DNA from: Glandiceps talaboti | Taxonomy: Eukaryota; Hemichordata; Enteropneusta; Spengelidae | DNA length: 64,000 nucleotides | Direction: 5' to 3' | Assembly: GCF_964340395.1 (NCBI RefSeq) | Contig: NC_135567.1 | Span: forward strand, 4,347,399-4,411,398 | Shown: in pieces, positions 32,851 through 49,000 of the stretch | Layout of the letters: every line of letters begins with the position of its first letter | Numbering within the stretch: position 1 is the first letter of the stretch | Translations under genes and position numbers: made by a program | The notes under the pieces: generated by a model | Told to the model about the DNA's origin: nothing | Seen by the model: the letters and a program-made list of their open reading frames with translations, nothing else | The model's database searches: none

Positions 32851-32857
32851 AAGTTGT

Positions 32858-32985
32858 CTACACACACACACACACACACGTCACACACACACATAGACAG
32901 ACAGACAGACAGACAGACAGATAGACAGGCACTTTGCCATGCCTATAGCACTACTGAACCTTCAGTTCAGTTGTGCTAATAAACC
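32858..32985 (+). mobile_element. CA/GACA-tailed family, 3' fragment
   Basis: A CA run with a CGT interruption, then about seven GACA/CAGA units, then CACTTTGCCATGCCTATAGC, ACTACTGAACC and CAGTTCAGTTGTGCTAATAA. This is the best-preserved copy of the terminal module found at about 2461, 3627 and 11159. Confidence 0.8.
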
Positions 32986-33582
32986 ACAAGAAATCGAATG
33001 TGACTGACTAACACTCAACTCCACAGCCGTGCTATAGAGCATAGGGTATATGGCAACACCCATGATGAAACATGGAAGTCATTAACTTGACGACCATTGG
33101 AAATAAAATTATGTATCGGTCAAAGGATTCAGCTTCAGAATTGTTTTTGTCCAAAAAAACCCGCTCAGATTTTATGATTTACATACCACCGACACCATTT
33201 TGACAAGTTCAGTTATGAACAAATGAGCATCAAATCCTGGCAGCCTTGTAGGTTATTTAGCCAAACATAATTACATTAAGTTTATTTTCTTCATGTTTTA
33301 TTGTAAAGGTAGGAGAAATATATGTTTGAAATTGACTACAAACTGACTATCCAGATTAAAACTAATTTAACAATATATCTATCAGATTTAGCACTCTGGT
33401 AGATAACTAACTTTTAGAGAATTATATGCAATCATTAAAAAATCTATAAAATATGGGAGACCGGTTAGGACAGCAATTGTGACTTGGAAACTGTGGCTTG
33501 TAAAACTGTGACATCTTGACCATGAAACATGATAATGTCTATTAACTTCTATGCATCATAGCATGGATTTATTATTGAGAAG
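32986..33582. other. AT-rich spacer, no gene seen
   Basis: No coding region or repeat recognised. Confidence 0.45.
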
Positions 33583-33604
33583 AGTTTAGTTTAGTTTAGT
33601 TTAG

Positions 33605-33633
<29 letters not shown>
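33583..33633. repeat. (AGTTT)n microsatellite
   Basis: About ten copies of AGTTT, equal to CTAAA repeats on the minus strand. It abuts a probable LINE 3' end. Confidence 0.97.
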
Positions 33634-33635
<2 letters not shown>

Positions 33636-33780
33636 TCAGTAAAACAACAAGATCCACAGTACAGATATATAAATAAAAACTGGTACAAATTGTTGAATTA
33701 CTTGCCAATGGATAACCCACAAAATTAAAGACTTTAAATATTTCCATTGGGGTCCATAAGAGAGTCGTCATTATTTAAGG
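33583..33780 (-). mobile_element. Probable non-LTR retrotransposon (LINE) 3' tail
   Basis: Read on the minus strand, the sequence runs GGACCCCAATGGAAATATTT, GTGGGTTATCCATTGG, TGTACTGTGGATCTTG, TTGTTTTACTGAAATAAA and then tandem CTAAA. A short 3' untranslated segment with TTATCCATTGG, an AATAAA signal and terminal short tandem repeats is the usual form of CR1/L2-like LINE ends. The reverse transcriptase is absent, consistent with 5' truncation. The family call is by general form only. Confidence 0.5.
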
Positions 33781-34057
33781 CTGGGGGGAAGGGGTGTCGT
33801 AGGATTTGGATAATCCAAAACTTCAGTACCCCCCCCCCCACCCCAAACCCTCCACCCACCCCAGTGTCTATGTTTACTTCAATTCAATGTTAACAGCACA
33901 TGTAACTTTTTTTCAGCTGTTCAGTTTTTAGCAGGTGGCATCAAATTGTTATTACAATTATATTGAAGATAGAAGCCCTCAGCTAGAAAACGTCCAGAAT
34001 AAACCTATGAAGACCTTCATTATTGGAGTTTCAGTACTGAAGAATATAAAACCTAGG
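33781..34057. other. C-rich tract and left flank of the 33-bp array
   Basis: Includes a C-rich run at about 33830-33865 with CCACCCC blocks, then ordinary AT-rich DNA up to the first degenerate satellite monomer. No gene. Confidence 0.55.
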
Positions 34058-37000
34058 AGACAGTGTGTCTGAACTGCCAATCAGCACTCAGTTGAAAGAC
34101 ACTGAACAACCAATCAGTACACAGTTGATAGACACCTAACTACCAATCAGTACACAGTTGATAGACACCTAACTACCAATCAGTACACAGTTGATAGACA
34201 CCAAACTACCAATCAGTACACAGTTGATAGACACCTAACTACCAATCAGTACACAGTTGATAGACACTGAACAACCAATCAGTACACAGTTGATAGACAC
34301 CTAACTACCAATCAGTACACAGTTGATAGACACTGAACTACCAATCAGTACACAGTTGATAGACACTGAACAACCAATCAGAACACAGTTGAAAGACACT
34401 GAACAACCAATCAGTACACAGTTGAAAGACAATGAACTACCAATCAGTACACAGTTGAAAGACAATGAACTACCAATCAGTACACAGTTGAAAGACACTG
34501 AACAACCAATCAATACATAGTTGATAGACACTGAACAACCAATCAGTACACAGTTGATAGACACTGAACAACCAATCAGTACACAGGTGAAAGACACTGA
34601 ACAACCAATCAGTACACAGTTGATAGACACTGAACAACCAATCAGTACACAGTTGATAGACACCTAACTACCAATCAGTACACAGTTGATAGACACCTAA
34701 CTACCAATCAGTACACAGTTGATAGACACTGAACTACCAATCAGTACACAGTTGATAGACACTGAACAACCAATCAGTACACAGTTGATAGACACTGAAC
34801 AACCAATCAGTACACAGTTGATAGACACCTAACTACCAATCAGTACACAGTTGATAGACACCTAACAACCAATCAGTACACAGTTGATAGACACCTAACT
34901 ACCAATCAGTACACAGTTGATAGACACTGAACAACCAATCAGTACACAGTTGATAGACACCTAACTACCAATCAGTACACAGTTCATAGACACCTAACTA
35001 CCAATCGGTACACAGTTGATAGACACTGAACAACCAATCAGTACACAGTTGATAGACACCTAACTACCAATCAGTACACAGTTGAAAGACACTGAACAAC
35101 CAATCAGTACACAGTTGATAGATACCTAACTACCAATCAGTACACAGTTGAAAGACACTGAACAACCAATCAGTACACAGTTGATAGACACCTAACTACC
35201 AATCAGTACACAGTTGATAGACACCTAACTACCAATCAGTACACAGTTGATAGACACCTAACTACCAATCAGTACACAGTTGATAGACACTGAACAACCA
35301 ATCAGTACACAGTTGATAGATACCGAACTACCAATCAGTACACAGTTGATAGACACCTAACTACCAATCAGTACACAGTTGATAGACACTGAACAACCAA
35401 TCAGTACACAGTTGATAGATACCTAACTACCAATCAGTACACAGTTGATAGACACCTAACTACCAATCAGTACACAGTTGAAAGACACTGAACAACTAAT
35501 CAGTACACAGTTGATAGACACCTAACTACCAATCAGTACACAGTTGATAGACACTGAACAACCAATCAGTACACAGTTGATAGATACCTAACTACCAATC
35601 AGTACACAGTTGATAGACACTGAACAACCAATCAGTACACAGTTGATAGACACCTAACTACCAATCAGTACACAGTTGATAGACACTGAACAACCAATCA
35701 GTACACAGTTGATAGATACCTAACTACCAATCAGTACACTGTTGATAGACACTGAACAACCAATCAGTACACAGTTGATAGACACTGAACAACCAATCAG
35801 TACACAGTTGATAGACACTGAACAACCAATCAGTACACAGTTGATAGACACTGAACAACCAATCAGTACACAGTTGATAGATACCTAACTACCAATCAGT
35901 ACAGAGTTGATAGACACTGAACAACCAATCAGTACACAGTTGATAGACACCTAACTACCAATCAGTACACAGTTGATAGACACCTAACTACCAATCAGTA
36001 CACAGTTGAAAGACACTGAACAACCAATCAGTACACAGTTGATAGACACCTAACTACCAATCAGTACACAGTTGATAGACACTGAACAACCAATCAGTAC
36101 ACAGTTGATAGACACTGAACAACCAATCAGTACACAGTTGAAAGACAATGAACTACCAATCAGTACACAGTTGATAGACACCTAACTACCAATCAGTACA
36201 CAGTTGATAGACACCTAACTACCAATCAGTACACAGTTGAAAGACACTGAACAACCAATCAGTACACAGTTGATAGACACCTAACTACCAATCAGTACAC
36301 AGTTGATAGACACTGAACAACCAATCAGTACACAGTTGATAGACACTGAACAACCAATCAGTACACAGTTGAAAGACAATGAACTACCAATCAGTACACA
36401 GTTGATAGATACCTAACAACCAATCAGTACACAGTTGATAGACACCTAACTACCAATCAGTACACAGTTGATAGACACTGAACAACCAATCAGTACACAG
36501 TTGATAGATACCTAACTACCAATCAGTACACAGTTGATAGACACTGAACAACCAATCAGTACACAGTTGATAGACACCGAACAACCAATCAGTACACAGT
36601 TGATAGACACCTAACTACCAATCAGTACACAGTTGAAAGACACTGAACAACCAATCAGTACACAGTTGATAGACACCTAACTACCAATCAGTACACAGTT
36701 GATAGACACTGAACAACCAATCAGTACACAGTTGATAGACACTGAACAACCAATCAGTACACAGTTGAAAGACAATGAACTACCAATCAGTACACAGTTG
36801 ATAGACACCTAACTACCAATCAGTACACAGTTGATAGACACTGAACAACCAATCAGTACACAGTTGATAGATACCTAACTACCAATCAGTACACAGTTGA
36901 TAGACACTGAACAACCAATCAGTACACAGTTGATAGACACCTAACTACCAATCAGTACACAGTTGATAGACACTGAACAACCAATCAGTACACAGTTGAT

Positions 37001-40000
37001 AGATACCTAACTACCAATCAGTACACTGTTGATAGACACTGAACAACCAATCAGTACACAGTTGATAGACACTGAACAACCAATCAGTACACAGTTGATA
37101 GACACTGAACAACCAATCAGTACACAGTTGATAGACACTGAACAACCAATCAGTACACAGTTGATAGATACCTAACTACCAATCAGTACAGAGTTGATAG
37201 ACACTGAACAACCAATCAGTACACAGTTGATAGACACCTAACTACCAATCAGTACACAGTTGATAGACACCTAACTACCAATCAGTACACAGTTGAAAGA
37301 CACTGAACAACCAATCAGTACACAGTTGATAGACACCTAACTACCAATCAGTACACAGTTGATAGACACTGAACAACCAATCAGTACACAGTTGATAGAC
37401 ACTGAACAACCAATCAGTACACAGTTGAAAGACAATGAACTACCAATCAGTACACAGTTGATAGATACCTAACAACCAATCAGTACACAGTTGATAGACA
37501 CCTAACTACCAATCAGTACACAGTTGATAGACACTGAACAACCAATCAGTACACAGTTGATAGATACCTAACTACCAATCAGTACACAGTTGATAGACAC
37601 TGAACAACCAATCAGTACACAGTTGATAGACACCGAACAACCAATCAGTACACAGTTGATAGACACCTAACTACCAATCAGTACACAGTTGAAAGACACT
37701 GAACAACCAATCAGTACACAGTTGATAGACACCTAACTACCAATCAGTACACAGTTGATAGACACTGAACAACCAATCAGTACACAGTTGATAGACACTG
37801 AACAACCAATCAGTACACAGTTGAAAGACAATGAACTACCAATCAGTACACAGTTGATAGATACCTAACAACCAATCAGTACACAGTTGATAGACACCTA
37901 ACTACCAATCAGTACACAGTTGATAGACACTGAACAACCAATCAGTACACAGTTGATAGATACCTAACTACCAATCAGTACACAGTTGATAGACACTGAA
38001 CAACCAATCAGTACACAGTTGATAGACACCGAACAACCAATCAGTACACAGTTGATAGACACTGAACAACCAATCAGTACACAGTTGATAGACACCTAAC
38101 TACCAATATCAGTACACAGTTGATAGATACCTAACTACCAATCTGTAAAACGTTGATAGACACCTAACTACCAATCAGTACACAGTTGAAAGACACTGAA
38201 CTACCAATCAGTACACAGTTGATAGATACCTAACTACCAATCAGTAAAAAGTTGATAGACACCTAACTACCAATCAGTACACAGTTGATAGACACTGAAC
38301 AACCAATCAGTACACAGTTGATAGACACTGAACAACCAATCAGTACACAGTTGATAGATACCTAACTACCAATCAGTACACAGTTGATAGACACCTAACT
38401 ACCAATCAGTACACAGTTGATAGACACTGAACAACCAATCAGTACACAGTTGATAGACACTGAACAACCAATCAGTACACAGTTGATAGACACCTAACTA
38501 CCAATCAGTACACAGTTGATAGACACCTAACAACCAATCAGTACACAGTTGATAGACACCTAACTACCAATCAGTACACAGTTGATAGACACTGAACAAC
38601 CAATCAGTACACAGTTGATAGACACCTAACTACCAATCAGTACACAGTTCATAGACACCTAACTACCAATCAGTACACAGTTGATAGACACTGAACAACC
38701 AATCAGTACACAGTTGATAGACACCTAACTACCAATCAGTACACAGTTGAAAGACACTGAACAACCAATCAGTACACAGTTGATAGATACCTAACTACCA
38801 ATCAGTACACAGTTGAAAGACACTGAACAACCAATCAGTACACAGTTGATAGACACCTAACTACCAATCAGTACACAGTTGATAGACACCTAACTACCAA
38901 TCAGTACACAGTTGATAGACACCTAACTACCAATCAGTACACAGTTGATAGACACTGAACAACCAATCAGTACACAGTTGATAGATACCGAACTACCAAT
39001 CAGTACACAGTTGATAGACACCTAACTACCAATCAGTACACAGTTGATAGACACTGAACAACCAATCAGTACACAGTTGATAGATACGTAACTACCAATC
39101 AGTACACAGTTGATAGACACCTAACTACCAATCAGTACACAGTTGAAAGACACTGAACAACTAATCAGTACACAGTTGATAGACACCTAACTACCAATCA
39201 GTACACAGTTGATAGACACTGAACAACCAATCAGTACACAGTTGATAGATACCTAACTACCAATCAGTACACAGTTGATAGACACTGAACAACCAATCAG
39301 TACACAGTTGATAGACACCTAACTACCAATCAGTACACAGTTGATAGACACTGAACAATCAATCAGTACACAGTTGATAGATACCTAACTACCAATCAGT
39401 ACACAGTTGATAGACACTGAACAACCAATCAGTACACAGTTGATAGACACTGAACAACCAATCAGTACACAGTTGATAGACACTGAACAACCAATCAGTA
39501 CACAGTTGATAGACACTGAACAACCAATCAGTACACAGTTGATAGATACCTAACTACCAATCAGTACAGAGTTGATAGACACTGAACAACCAATCAGTAC
39601 ACAGTTGATAGACACCTAACTACCAATCAGTACACAGTTGATAGACACCTAACTACCAATCAGTACACAGTTGAAAGACACTGAACAACCAATCAGTACA
39701 CAGTTGATAGACACCTAACTACCAATCAGTACACAGTTGATAGACACTGAACAACCAATCAGTACACAGTTGATAGACACTGAACAACCAATCAGTACAA
39801 AGTTGAAAGACAATGAACTACCAATCAGTACACAGTTGATAGATACCTAACAACCAATCAGTACACAGTTGATAGACACCTAACTACCAATCAGTACACA
39901 GTTGATAGACACTGAACAACCAATCAGTACACAGTTGATAGATACCTAACTACCAATCAGTACACAGTTGATAGACACTGAACAACCAATCAGTACACAG

Positions 40001-43000
40001 TTGATAGACACCGAACAACCAATCAGTACACAGTTGATAGACACCTAACTACCAATCAGTACACAGTTGAAAGACACTGAACAACCAATCAGTACACAGT
40101 TGATAGACACCTAACTACCAATCAGTACACAGTTGATAGACACTGAACAACCAATCAGTACACAGTTGATAGACACTGAACAACCAATCAGTACACAGTT
40201 GAAAGACAATGAACTACCAATCAGTACACAGTTGATAGATACCTAACAACCAATCAGTACACAGTTGATAGACACCTAACTACCAATCAGTACACAGTTG
40301 ATAGATACCTAACTACCAATCAGTACACAGTTGATAGACACTGAACAACCAATCAGTACACAGTTGATAGACACCTAACTACCAATCAGTACACAGTTGA
40401 TAGACACTGAACAATCAATCAGTACACAGTTGATAGATACCTAACTACCAATCAGTACACAGTTGATAGACACTGAACAACCAATCAGTACACAGTTGAT
40501 AGACACTGAACAACCAATCAGTACACAGTTGATAGACACTGAACAACCAATCAGTACACAGTTGATAGACACTGAACAACCAATCAGTACACAGTTGATA
40601 GATACCTAACTACCAATCAGTACAGAGTTGATAGACACTGAACAACCAATCAGTACACAGTTGATAGACACCTAACTACCAATCAGTACACAGTTGATAG
40701 ACACCTAACTACCAATCAGTACACAGTTGAAAGACACTGAACAACCAATCAGTACACAGTTGATAGACACCTAACTACCAATCAGTACACAGTTGATAGA
40801 CACTGAACAACCAATCAGTACACAGTTGATAGACACTGAACAACCAATCAGTACAAAGTTGAAAGACAATGAACTACCAATCAGTACACAGTTGATAGAT
40901 ACCTAACAACCAATCAGTACACAGTTGATAGACACCTAACTACCAATCAGTACACAGTTGATAGACACTGAACAACCAATCAGTACACAGTTGATAGATA
41001 CCTAACTACCAATCAGTACACAGTTGATAGACACTGAACAACCAATCAGTACACAGTTGATAGACACCGAACAACCAATCAGTACACAGTTGATAGACAC
41101 CTAACTACCAATCAGTACACAGTTGAAAGACACTGAACAACCAATCAGTACACAGTTGATAGACACCTAACTACCAATCAGTACACAGTTGATAGACACT
41201 GAACAACCAATCAGTACGCAGTTGATAGACACTGAACAACCAATCAGTACACAGTTGAAAGACAATGAACTACCAATCAGTACACAGTTGATAGATACCT
41301 AACAACCAATCAGTACACAGTTGATAGACACCTAACTACCAATCAGTACACAGTTGATAGACACTGAACAACCAATCAGTACACAGTTGATAGATACCTA
41401 ACTACCAATCAGTACACAGTTGATAGACACTGAAAAACCAATCAGTACACAGTTGATAGACACCGAACAACCAATCAGTACACAGTTGATAGACACTGAA
41501 CAACCAATCAGTACACAGTTGATAGACACCTAACTACCAATATCAGTACACAGTTGATAGATACCTAACTACCAATCTGTAAAACGTTGATAGACACCTA
41601 ACTACCAATCAGTACACAGTTGAAAGACACTGAACTACCAATCAGTACACAGTTGATAGATACCTAACTACCAATCAGTAAAAAGTTGATAGACACCTAA
41701 CTACCAATCAGTACACAGTTGATAGACACTGAACAACCAATCAGTACACAGTTGATAGACACTGAACAACCAATCAGTACACAGTTGATAGATACCTAAC
41801 TACCAATCAGTACACAGTTGATAGACACTGAACAACCAATCAGTACACAGTTGATAGATACCTAACTACCAATCAGTACACAGTTGATAGACACTGAACA
41901 ACCAATCAGTACACAGTTGATAGACACTGAACAACCAATCAGTACACAGTTGATAGACACTGAACAACCAATCAGTACACAGTTGATAGACACCTAACTA
42001 CCAATCAGTACACAGTTGAAAGACACTGAACAACCAATCAGTACACAGTTGATAGATACCTAACTACCAATCAGTACACAGTTGATAGACACCTAACAAC
42101 CAATCAGTACACAGTTGATAGACACTGAACAACCAATCAGTACACAGTTGAAAGACACTGAACAACCAATCAGTACACAGTTGATAGATACCTAACTACC
42201 AATCAGTACACAGTTGATAGACACTGAACAACCAATCAGTACACAGTTGATAGACACCGAACAACCAATCAGTACACAGTTGATAGACACCTAACTACCA
42301 ATCAGTACACAGTTGATAGACACCTAACTACCAATCAGTACACAGTTGATAGACACCTAACTACCAATCAGTACACAGTTGATAGACACTGAACAACCAA
42401 TCAGTACACAGTTGATAGATACCTAACTACCAATCAGTACACAGTTGATAGACACTGAACAACCAATCAGTATACAGTTGATAGATACCTAACTACCAAT
42501 CAGTACACAGTTGATAGACACCTAACTACCAATCAGTACACAGTTGAAAGACACTGAACAACCAATCAGTACACAGTTGATAGACACCTAACTACCAATC
42601 AGTACACAGTTGATAGACACTGAACAACCAATCAGTACACAGTTGATAGACACTGAACAACCAATCAGTACACAGTTGATAGATACCTAACTACCAATCA
42701 GTACACTGTTGATAGACATTGAACAACCAATCAGTACACAGTTGATAGACACTGAACAACCAATCAGTACACAGTTGATAGACACTGAACAACCAATCAG
42801 TACACAGTTGATAGACACTGAACAACCAATCAGTACACAGTTGATAGATACCTAACTACCAATCAGTACAGAGTTGATAGACACTGAACAACCAATCAGT
42901 ACACAGTTGATAGACACCTAACTACCAATCAGTACACAGTTGATAGACACCTAACTACCAATCAGTACACAGTTGAAAGACACTGAACAACCAATCAGTA

Positions 43001-46000
43001 CACAGTTGATAGACACCTAACTACCAATCAGTACACAGTTGATAGACACTGAACAACCAATCAGTACACAGTTGATAGACACTGAACAACCAATCAGTAC
43101 ACAGTTGAAAGACAATGAACTACCAATCAGTACACAGTTGATAGATACCTAACAACCAATCAGTACACAGTTGATAGACACCTAACTACCAATCAGTACA
43201 CAGTTGATAGACACTGAACAACCAATCAGTACACAGTTGATAGATACCTAACTACCAATCAGTACACAGTTGATAGACACTGAACAACCAATCAGTACAC
43301 AGTTGATAGACACCGAACAACCAATCAGTACACAGTTGATAGACACCTAACTACCAATCAGTACACAGTTGAAAGACACTGAACAACCAATCAGTACACA
43401 GTTGATAGACACCTAACTACCAATCAGTACACAGTTGATAGACACTGAACAACCAATCAGTACACAGTTGATAGACACTGAACAACCAATCAGTACACAG
43501 TTGAAAGACAATGAACTACCAATCAGTACACAGTTGATAGATACCTAACAACCAATCAGTACACAGTTGATAGACACCTAACTACCAATCAGTACACAGT
43601 TGATAGACACTGAACAACCAATCAGTACACAGTTGATAGATACCTAACTACCAATCAGTACACAGTTGATAGACACTGAACAACCAATCAGTACACAGTT
43701 GATAGACACCGAACAACCAATCAGTACACAGTTGATAGACACTGAACAACCAATCAGTACACAGTTGATAGACACCTAACTACCAATATCAGTACACAGT
43801 TGATAGATACCTAACTACCAATCTGTAAAACGTTGATAGACACCTAACTACCAATCAGTACACAGTTGAAAGACACTGAACTACCAATCAGTACACAGTT
43901 GATAGATACCTAACTACCAATCAGTAAAAAGTTGATAGACACCTAACTACCAATCAGTACACAGTTGATAGACACTGAACAACCAATCAGTACACAGTTG
44001 ATAGACACTGAACAACCAATCAGTACACAGTTGATAGATACCTAACTACCAATCAGTACACAGTTGATAGACACCTAACTACCAATCAGTACACAGTTGA
44101 TAGACACTGAACAACCAATCAGTACACAGTTGATAGACACTGAACAACCAATCAGTACACAGTTGATAGACACCTAACTACCAATCAGTACACAGTTGAT
44201 AGACACCTAACAACCAATCAGTACACAGTTGATAGACACCTAACTACCAATCAGTACACAGTTGATAGACACTGAACAACCAATCAGTACACAGTTGATA
44301 GACACCTAACTACCAATCAGTACACAGTTCATAGACACCTAACTACCAATCAGTACACAGTTGATAGACACTGAACAACCAATCAGTACACAGTTGATAG
44401 ACACCTAACTACCAATCAGTACACAGTTGAAAGACACTGAACAACCAATCAGTACACAGTTGATAGATACCTAACTACCAATCAGTACACAGTTGAAAGA
44501 CACTGAACAACCAATCAGTACACAGTTGATAGACACCTAACTACCAATCAGTACACAGTTGATAGACACCTAACTACCAATCAGTACACAGTTGATAGAC
44601 ACCTAACTACCAATCAGTACACAGTTGAAAGACACTGAACAACCAATCAGTACACAGTTGATAGACACCTAACTACCAATCAGTACACAGTTGATAGACA
44701 CTGAACAACCAATCAGTACACAGTTGATAGACACTGAACAACCAATCAGTACACAGTTGAAAGACAATGAACTACCAATCAGTACACAGTTGATAGATAC
44801 CTAACAACCAATCAGTACACAGTTGATAGACACCTAACTACCAATCAGTACACAGTTGATAGACACTGAACAACCAATCAGTACACAGTTGATAGATACC
44901 TAACTACCAATCAGTATACAGTTGATAGACACTGAACAACCAATCAGTACACAGTTGATAGACACCGAACAACCAATCAGTACACAGTTGATAGACACCT
45001 AACTACCAATCAGTACACAGTTGAAAGACACTGAACAACCAATCAGTACACAGTTGATAGACACCTAACTACCAATCAGTACACAGTTGATAGACACTGA
45101 ACAACCAATCAGTACACAGTTGATAGACACTGAACAACCAATCAGTACACAGTTGAAAGACAATGAACTACCAATCAGTACACAGTTGATAGATACCTAA
45201 CAACCAATCAGTACACAGTTGATAGACACCTAACTACCAATCAGTACACAGTTGATAGACACTGAACAACCAATCAGTACACAGTTGATAGATACCTAAC
45301 TACCAATCAGTACACAGTTGATAGACACTGAACAACCAATCAGTACACAGTTGATAGACACCGAACAACCAATCAGTACACAGTTGATAGACACTGAACA
45401 ACCAATCAGTACACAGTTGATAGACACCTAACTACCAATATCAGTACACAGTTGATAGATACCTAACTACCAATCTGTAAAACGTTGATAGACACCTAAC
45501 TACCAATCAGTACACAGTTGAAAGACACTGAACTACCAATCAGTACACAGTTGATAGATACCTAACTACCAATCAGTAAAAAGTTGATAGACACCTAACT
45601 ACCAATCAGTACACAGTTGATAGACACTGAACAACCAATCAGTACACAGTTGATAGACACTGAACAACCAATCAGTACACAGTTGATAGATACCTAACTA
45701 CCAATCAGTACACAGTTGATAGACACCTAACTACCAATCAGTACACAGTTGATAGACACTGAACAACCAATCAGTACACAGTTGATAGACACTGAACAAC
45801 CAATCAGTACACAGTTGATAGACACCTAACTACCAATCAGTACACAGTTGATAGACACCTAACAACCAATCAGTACACAGTTGATAGACACCTAACTACC
45901 AATCAGTACACAGTTGATAGACACTGAACAACCAATCAGTACACAGTTGATAGACACCTAACTACCAATCAGTACACAGTTCATAGACACCTAACTACCA

Positions 46001-49000
46001 ATCAGTACACAGTTGATAGACACTGAACAACCAATCAGTACACAGTTGATAGACACCTAACTACCAATCAGTACACAGTTGAAAGACACTGAACAACCAA
46101 TCAGTACACAGTTGATAGATACCTAACTACCAATCAGTACACAGTTGAAAGACACTGAACAACCAATCAGTACACAGTTGATAGACACCTAACTACCAAT
46201 CAGTACACAGTTGATAGACACCTAACTACCAATCAGTACACAGTTGATAGACACCTAACTACCAATCAGTACACAGTTGATAGACACTGAACAACCAATC
46301 AGTACACAGTTGATAGATACCGAACTACCAATCAGTACACAGTTGATAGACACCTAACTACCAATCAGTACACAGTTGATAGACACTGAACAACCAATCA
46401 GTACACAGTTGATAGATACGTAACTACCAATCAGTACACAGTTGATAGACACCTAACTACCAATCAGTACACAGTTGAAAGACACTGAACAACTAATCAG
46501 TACACAGTTGATAGACACCTAACTACCAATCAGTACACAGTTGATAGACACTGAACAACCAATCAGTACACAGTTGATAGATACCTAACTACCAATCAGT
46601 ACACAGTTGATAGACACTGAACAACCAATCAGTACACAGTTGATAGACACCTAACTACCAATCAGTACACAGTTGATAGACACTGAACAATCAATCAGTA
46701 CACAGTTGATAGATACCTAACTACCAATCAGTACACAGTTGATAGACACTGAACAACCAATCAGTACACAGTTGATAGACACTGAACAACCAATCAGTAC
46801 ACAGTTGATAGACACTGAACAACCAATCAGTACACAGTTGATAGACACTGAACAACCAATCAGTACACAGTTGATAGATACCTAACTACCAATCAGTACA
46901 GAGTTGATAGACACTGAACAACCAATCAGTACACAGTTGATAGACACCTAACTACCAATCAGTACACAGTTGATAGACACCTAACTACCAATCAGTACAC
47001 AGTTGAAAGACACTGAACAACCAATCAGTACACAGTTGATAGACACCTAACTACCAATCAGTACACAGTTGATAGACACTGAACAACCAATCAGTACACA
47101 GTTGATAGACACTGAACAACCAATCAGTACAAAGTTGAAAGACAATGAACTACCAATCAGTACACAGTTGATAGATACCTAACAACCAATCAGTACACAG
47201 TTGATAGACACCTAACTACCAATCAGTACACAGTTGATAGACACTGAACAACCAATCAGTACACAGTTGATAGATACCTAACTACCAATCAGTACACAGT
47301 TGATAGACACTGAACAACCAATCAGTACACAGTTGATAGACACCGAACAACCAATCAGTACACAGTTGATAGACACCTAACTACCAATCAGTACACAGTT
47401 GAAAGACACTGAACAACCAATCAGTACACAGTTGATAGACACCTAACTACCAATCAGTACACAGTTGATAGACACTGAACAACCAATCAGTACACAGTTG
47501 ATAGACACTGAACAACCAATCAGTACACAGTTGAAAGACAATGAACTACCAATCAGTACACAGTTGATAGATACCTAACAACCAATCAGTACACAGTTGA
47601 TAGACACCTAACTACCAATCAGTACACAGTTGATAGACACTGAACAACCAATCAGTACACAGTTGATAGATACCTAACTACCAATCAGTACACAGTTGAT
47701 AGACACTGAAAAACCAATCAGTACACAGTTGATAGACACCGAACAACCAATCAGTACACAGTTGATAGACACTGAACAACCAATCAGTACACAGTTGATA
47801 GACACCTAACTACCAATATCAGTACACAGTTGATAGATACCTAACTACCAATCTGTAAAACGTTGATAGACACCTAACTACCAATCAGTACACAGTTGAA
47901 AGACACTGAACTACCAATCAGTACACAGTTGATAGATACCTAACTACCAATCAGTAAAAAGTTGATAGACACCTAACTACCAATCAGTACACAGTTGATA
48001 GACACTGAACAACCAATCAGTACACAGTTGATAGACACTGAACAACCAATCAGTACACAGTTGATAGATACCTAACTACCAATCAGTACACAGTTGATAG
48101 ACACTGAACAACCAATCAGTACACAGTTGATAGATACCTAACTACCAATCAGTACACAGTTGATAGACACTGAACAACCAATCAGTACACAGTTGATAGA
48201 CACTGAACAACCAATCAGTACACTGTTGATAGACACTGAACAACCAATCAGTACACAGTTGATAGACACCTAACTACCAATCAGTACACAGTTGAAAGAC
48301 ACTGAACAACCAATCAGTACACAGTTGATAGATACCTAACTACCAATCAGTACACAGTTGATAGACACCTAACAACCAATCAGTACACAGTTGATAGACA
48401 CTGAACAACCAATCAGTACACAGTTGAAAGACACTGAACAACCAATCAGTACACAGTTGATAGATACCTAACTACCAATCAGTACACAGTTGATAGACAC
48501 TGAACAACCAATCAGTACACAGTTGATAGACACCGAACAACCAATCAGTACACAGTTGATAGACACCTAACTACCAATCAGTACACAGTTGATAGACACC
48601 TAACTACCAATCAGTACACAGTTGATAGACACCTAACTACCAATCAGTACACAGTTGATAGACACTGAACAACCAATCAGTACACAGTTGATAGATACCT
48701 AACTACCAATCAGTACACAGTTGATAGACACTGAACAACCAATCAGTATACAGTTGATAGATACCTAACTACCAATCAGTACACAGTTGATAGACACCTA
48801 ACTACCAATCAGTACACAGTTGAAAGACACTGAACAACCAATCAGTACACAGTTGATAGACACCTAACTACCAATCAGTACACAGTTGATAGACACTGAA
48901 CAACCAATCAGTACACAGTTGATAGACACTGAACAACCAATCAGTACACAGTTGAAAGACAATGAACTACCAATCAGTACACAGTTGATAGATACCTAAC

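Noticed and set aside
33583-33633. Interstitial telomere-like repeat
   Set aside because: The unit is AGTTT/TTTAG without the G-run of metazoan TTAGGG or arthropod TTAGG repeats, and it fits a LINE tail better.
34301-34663. 120-codon minus-strand frame of 11-residue repeats (CVLIGCSVSIN-like)
   Set aside because: A by-product of the 33-bp satellite being a multiple of three; type-B monomers introduce stop codons throughout the rest of the array.
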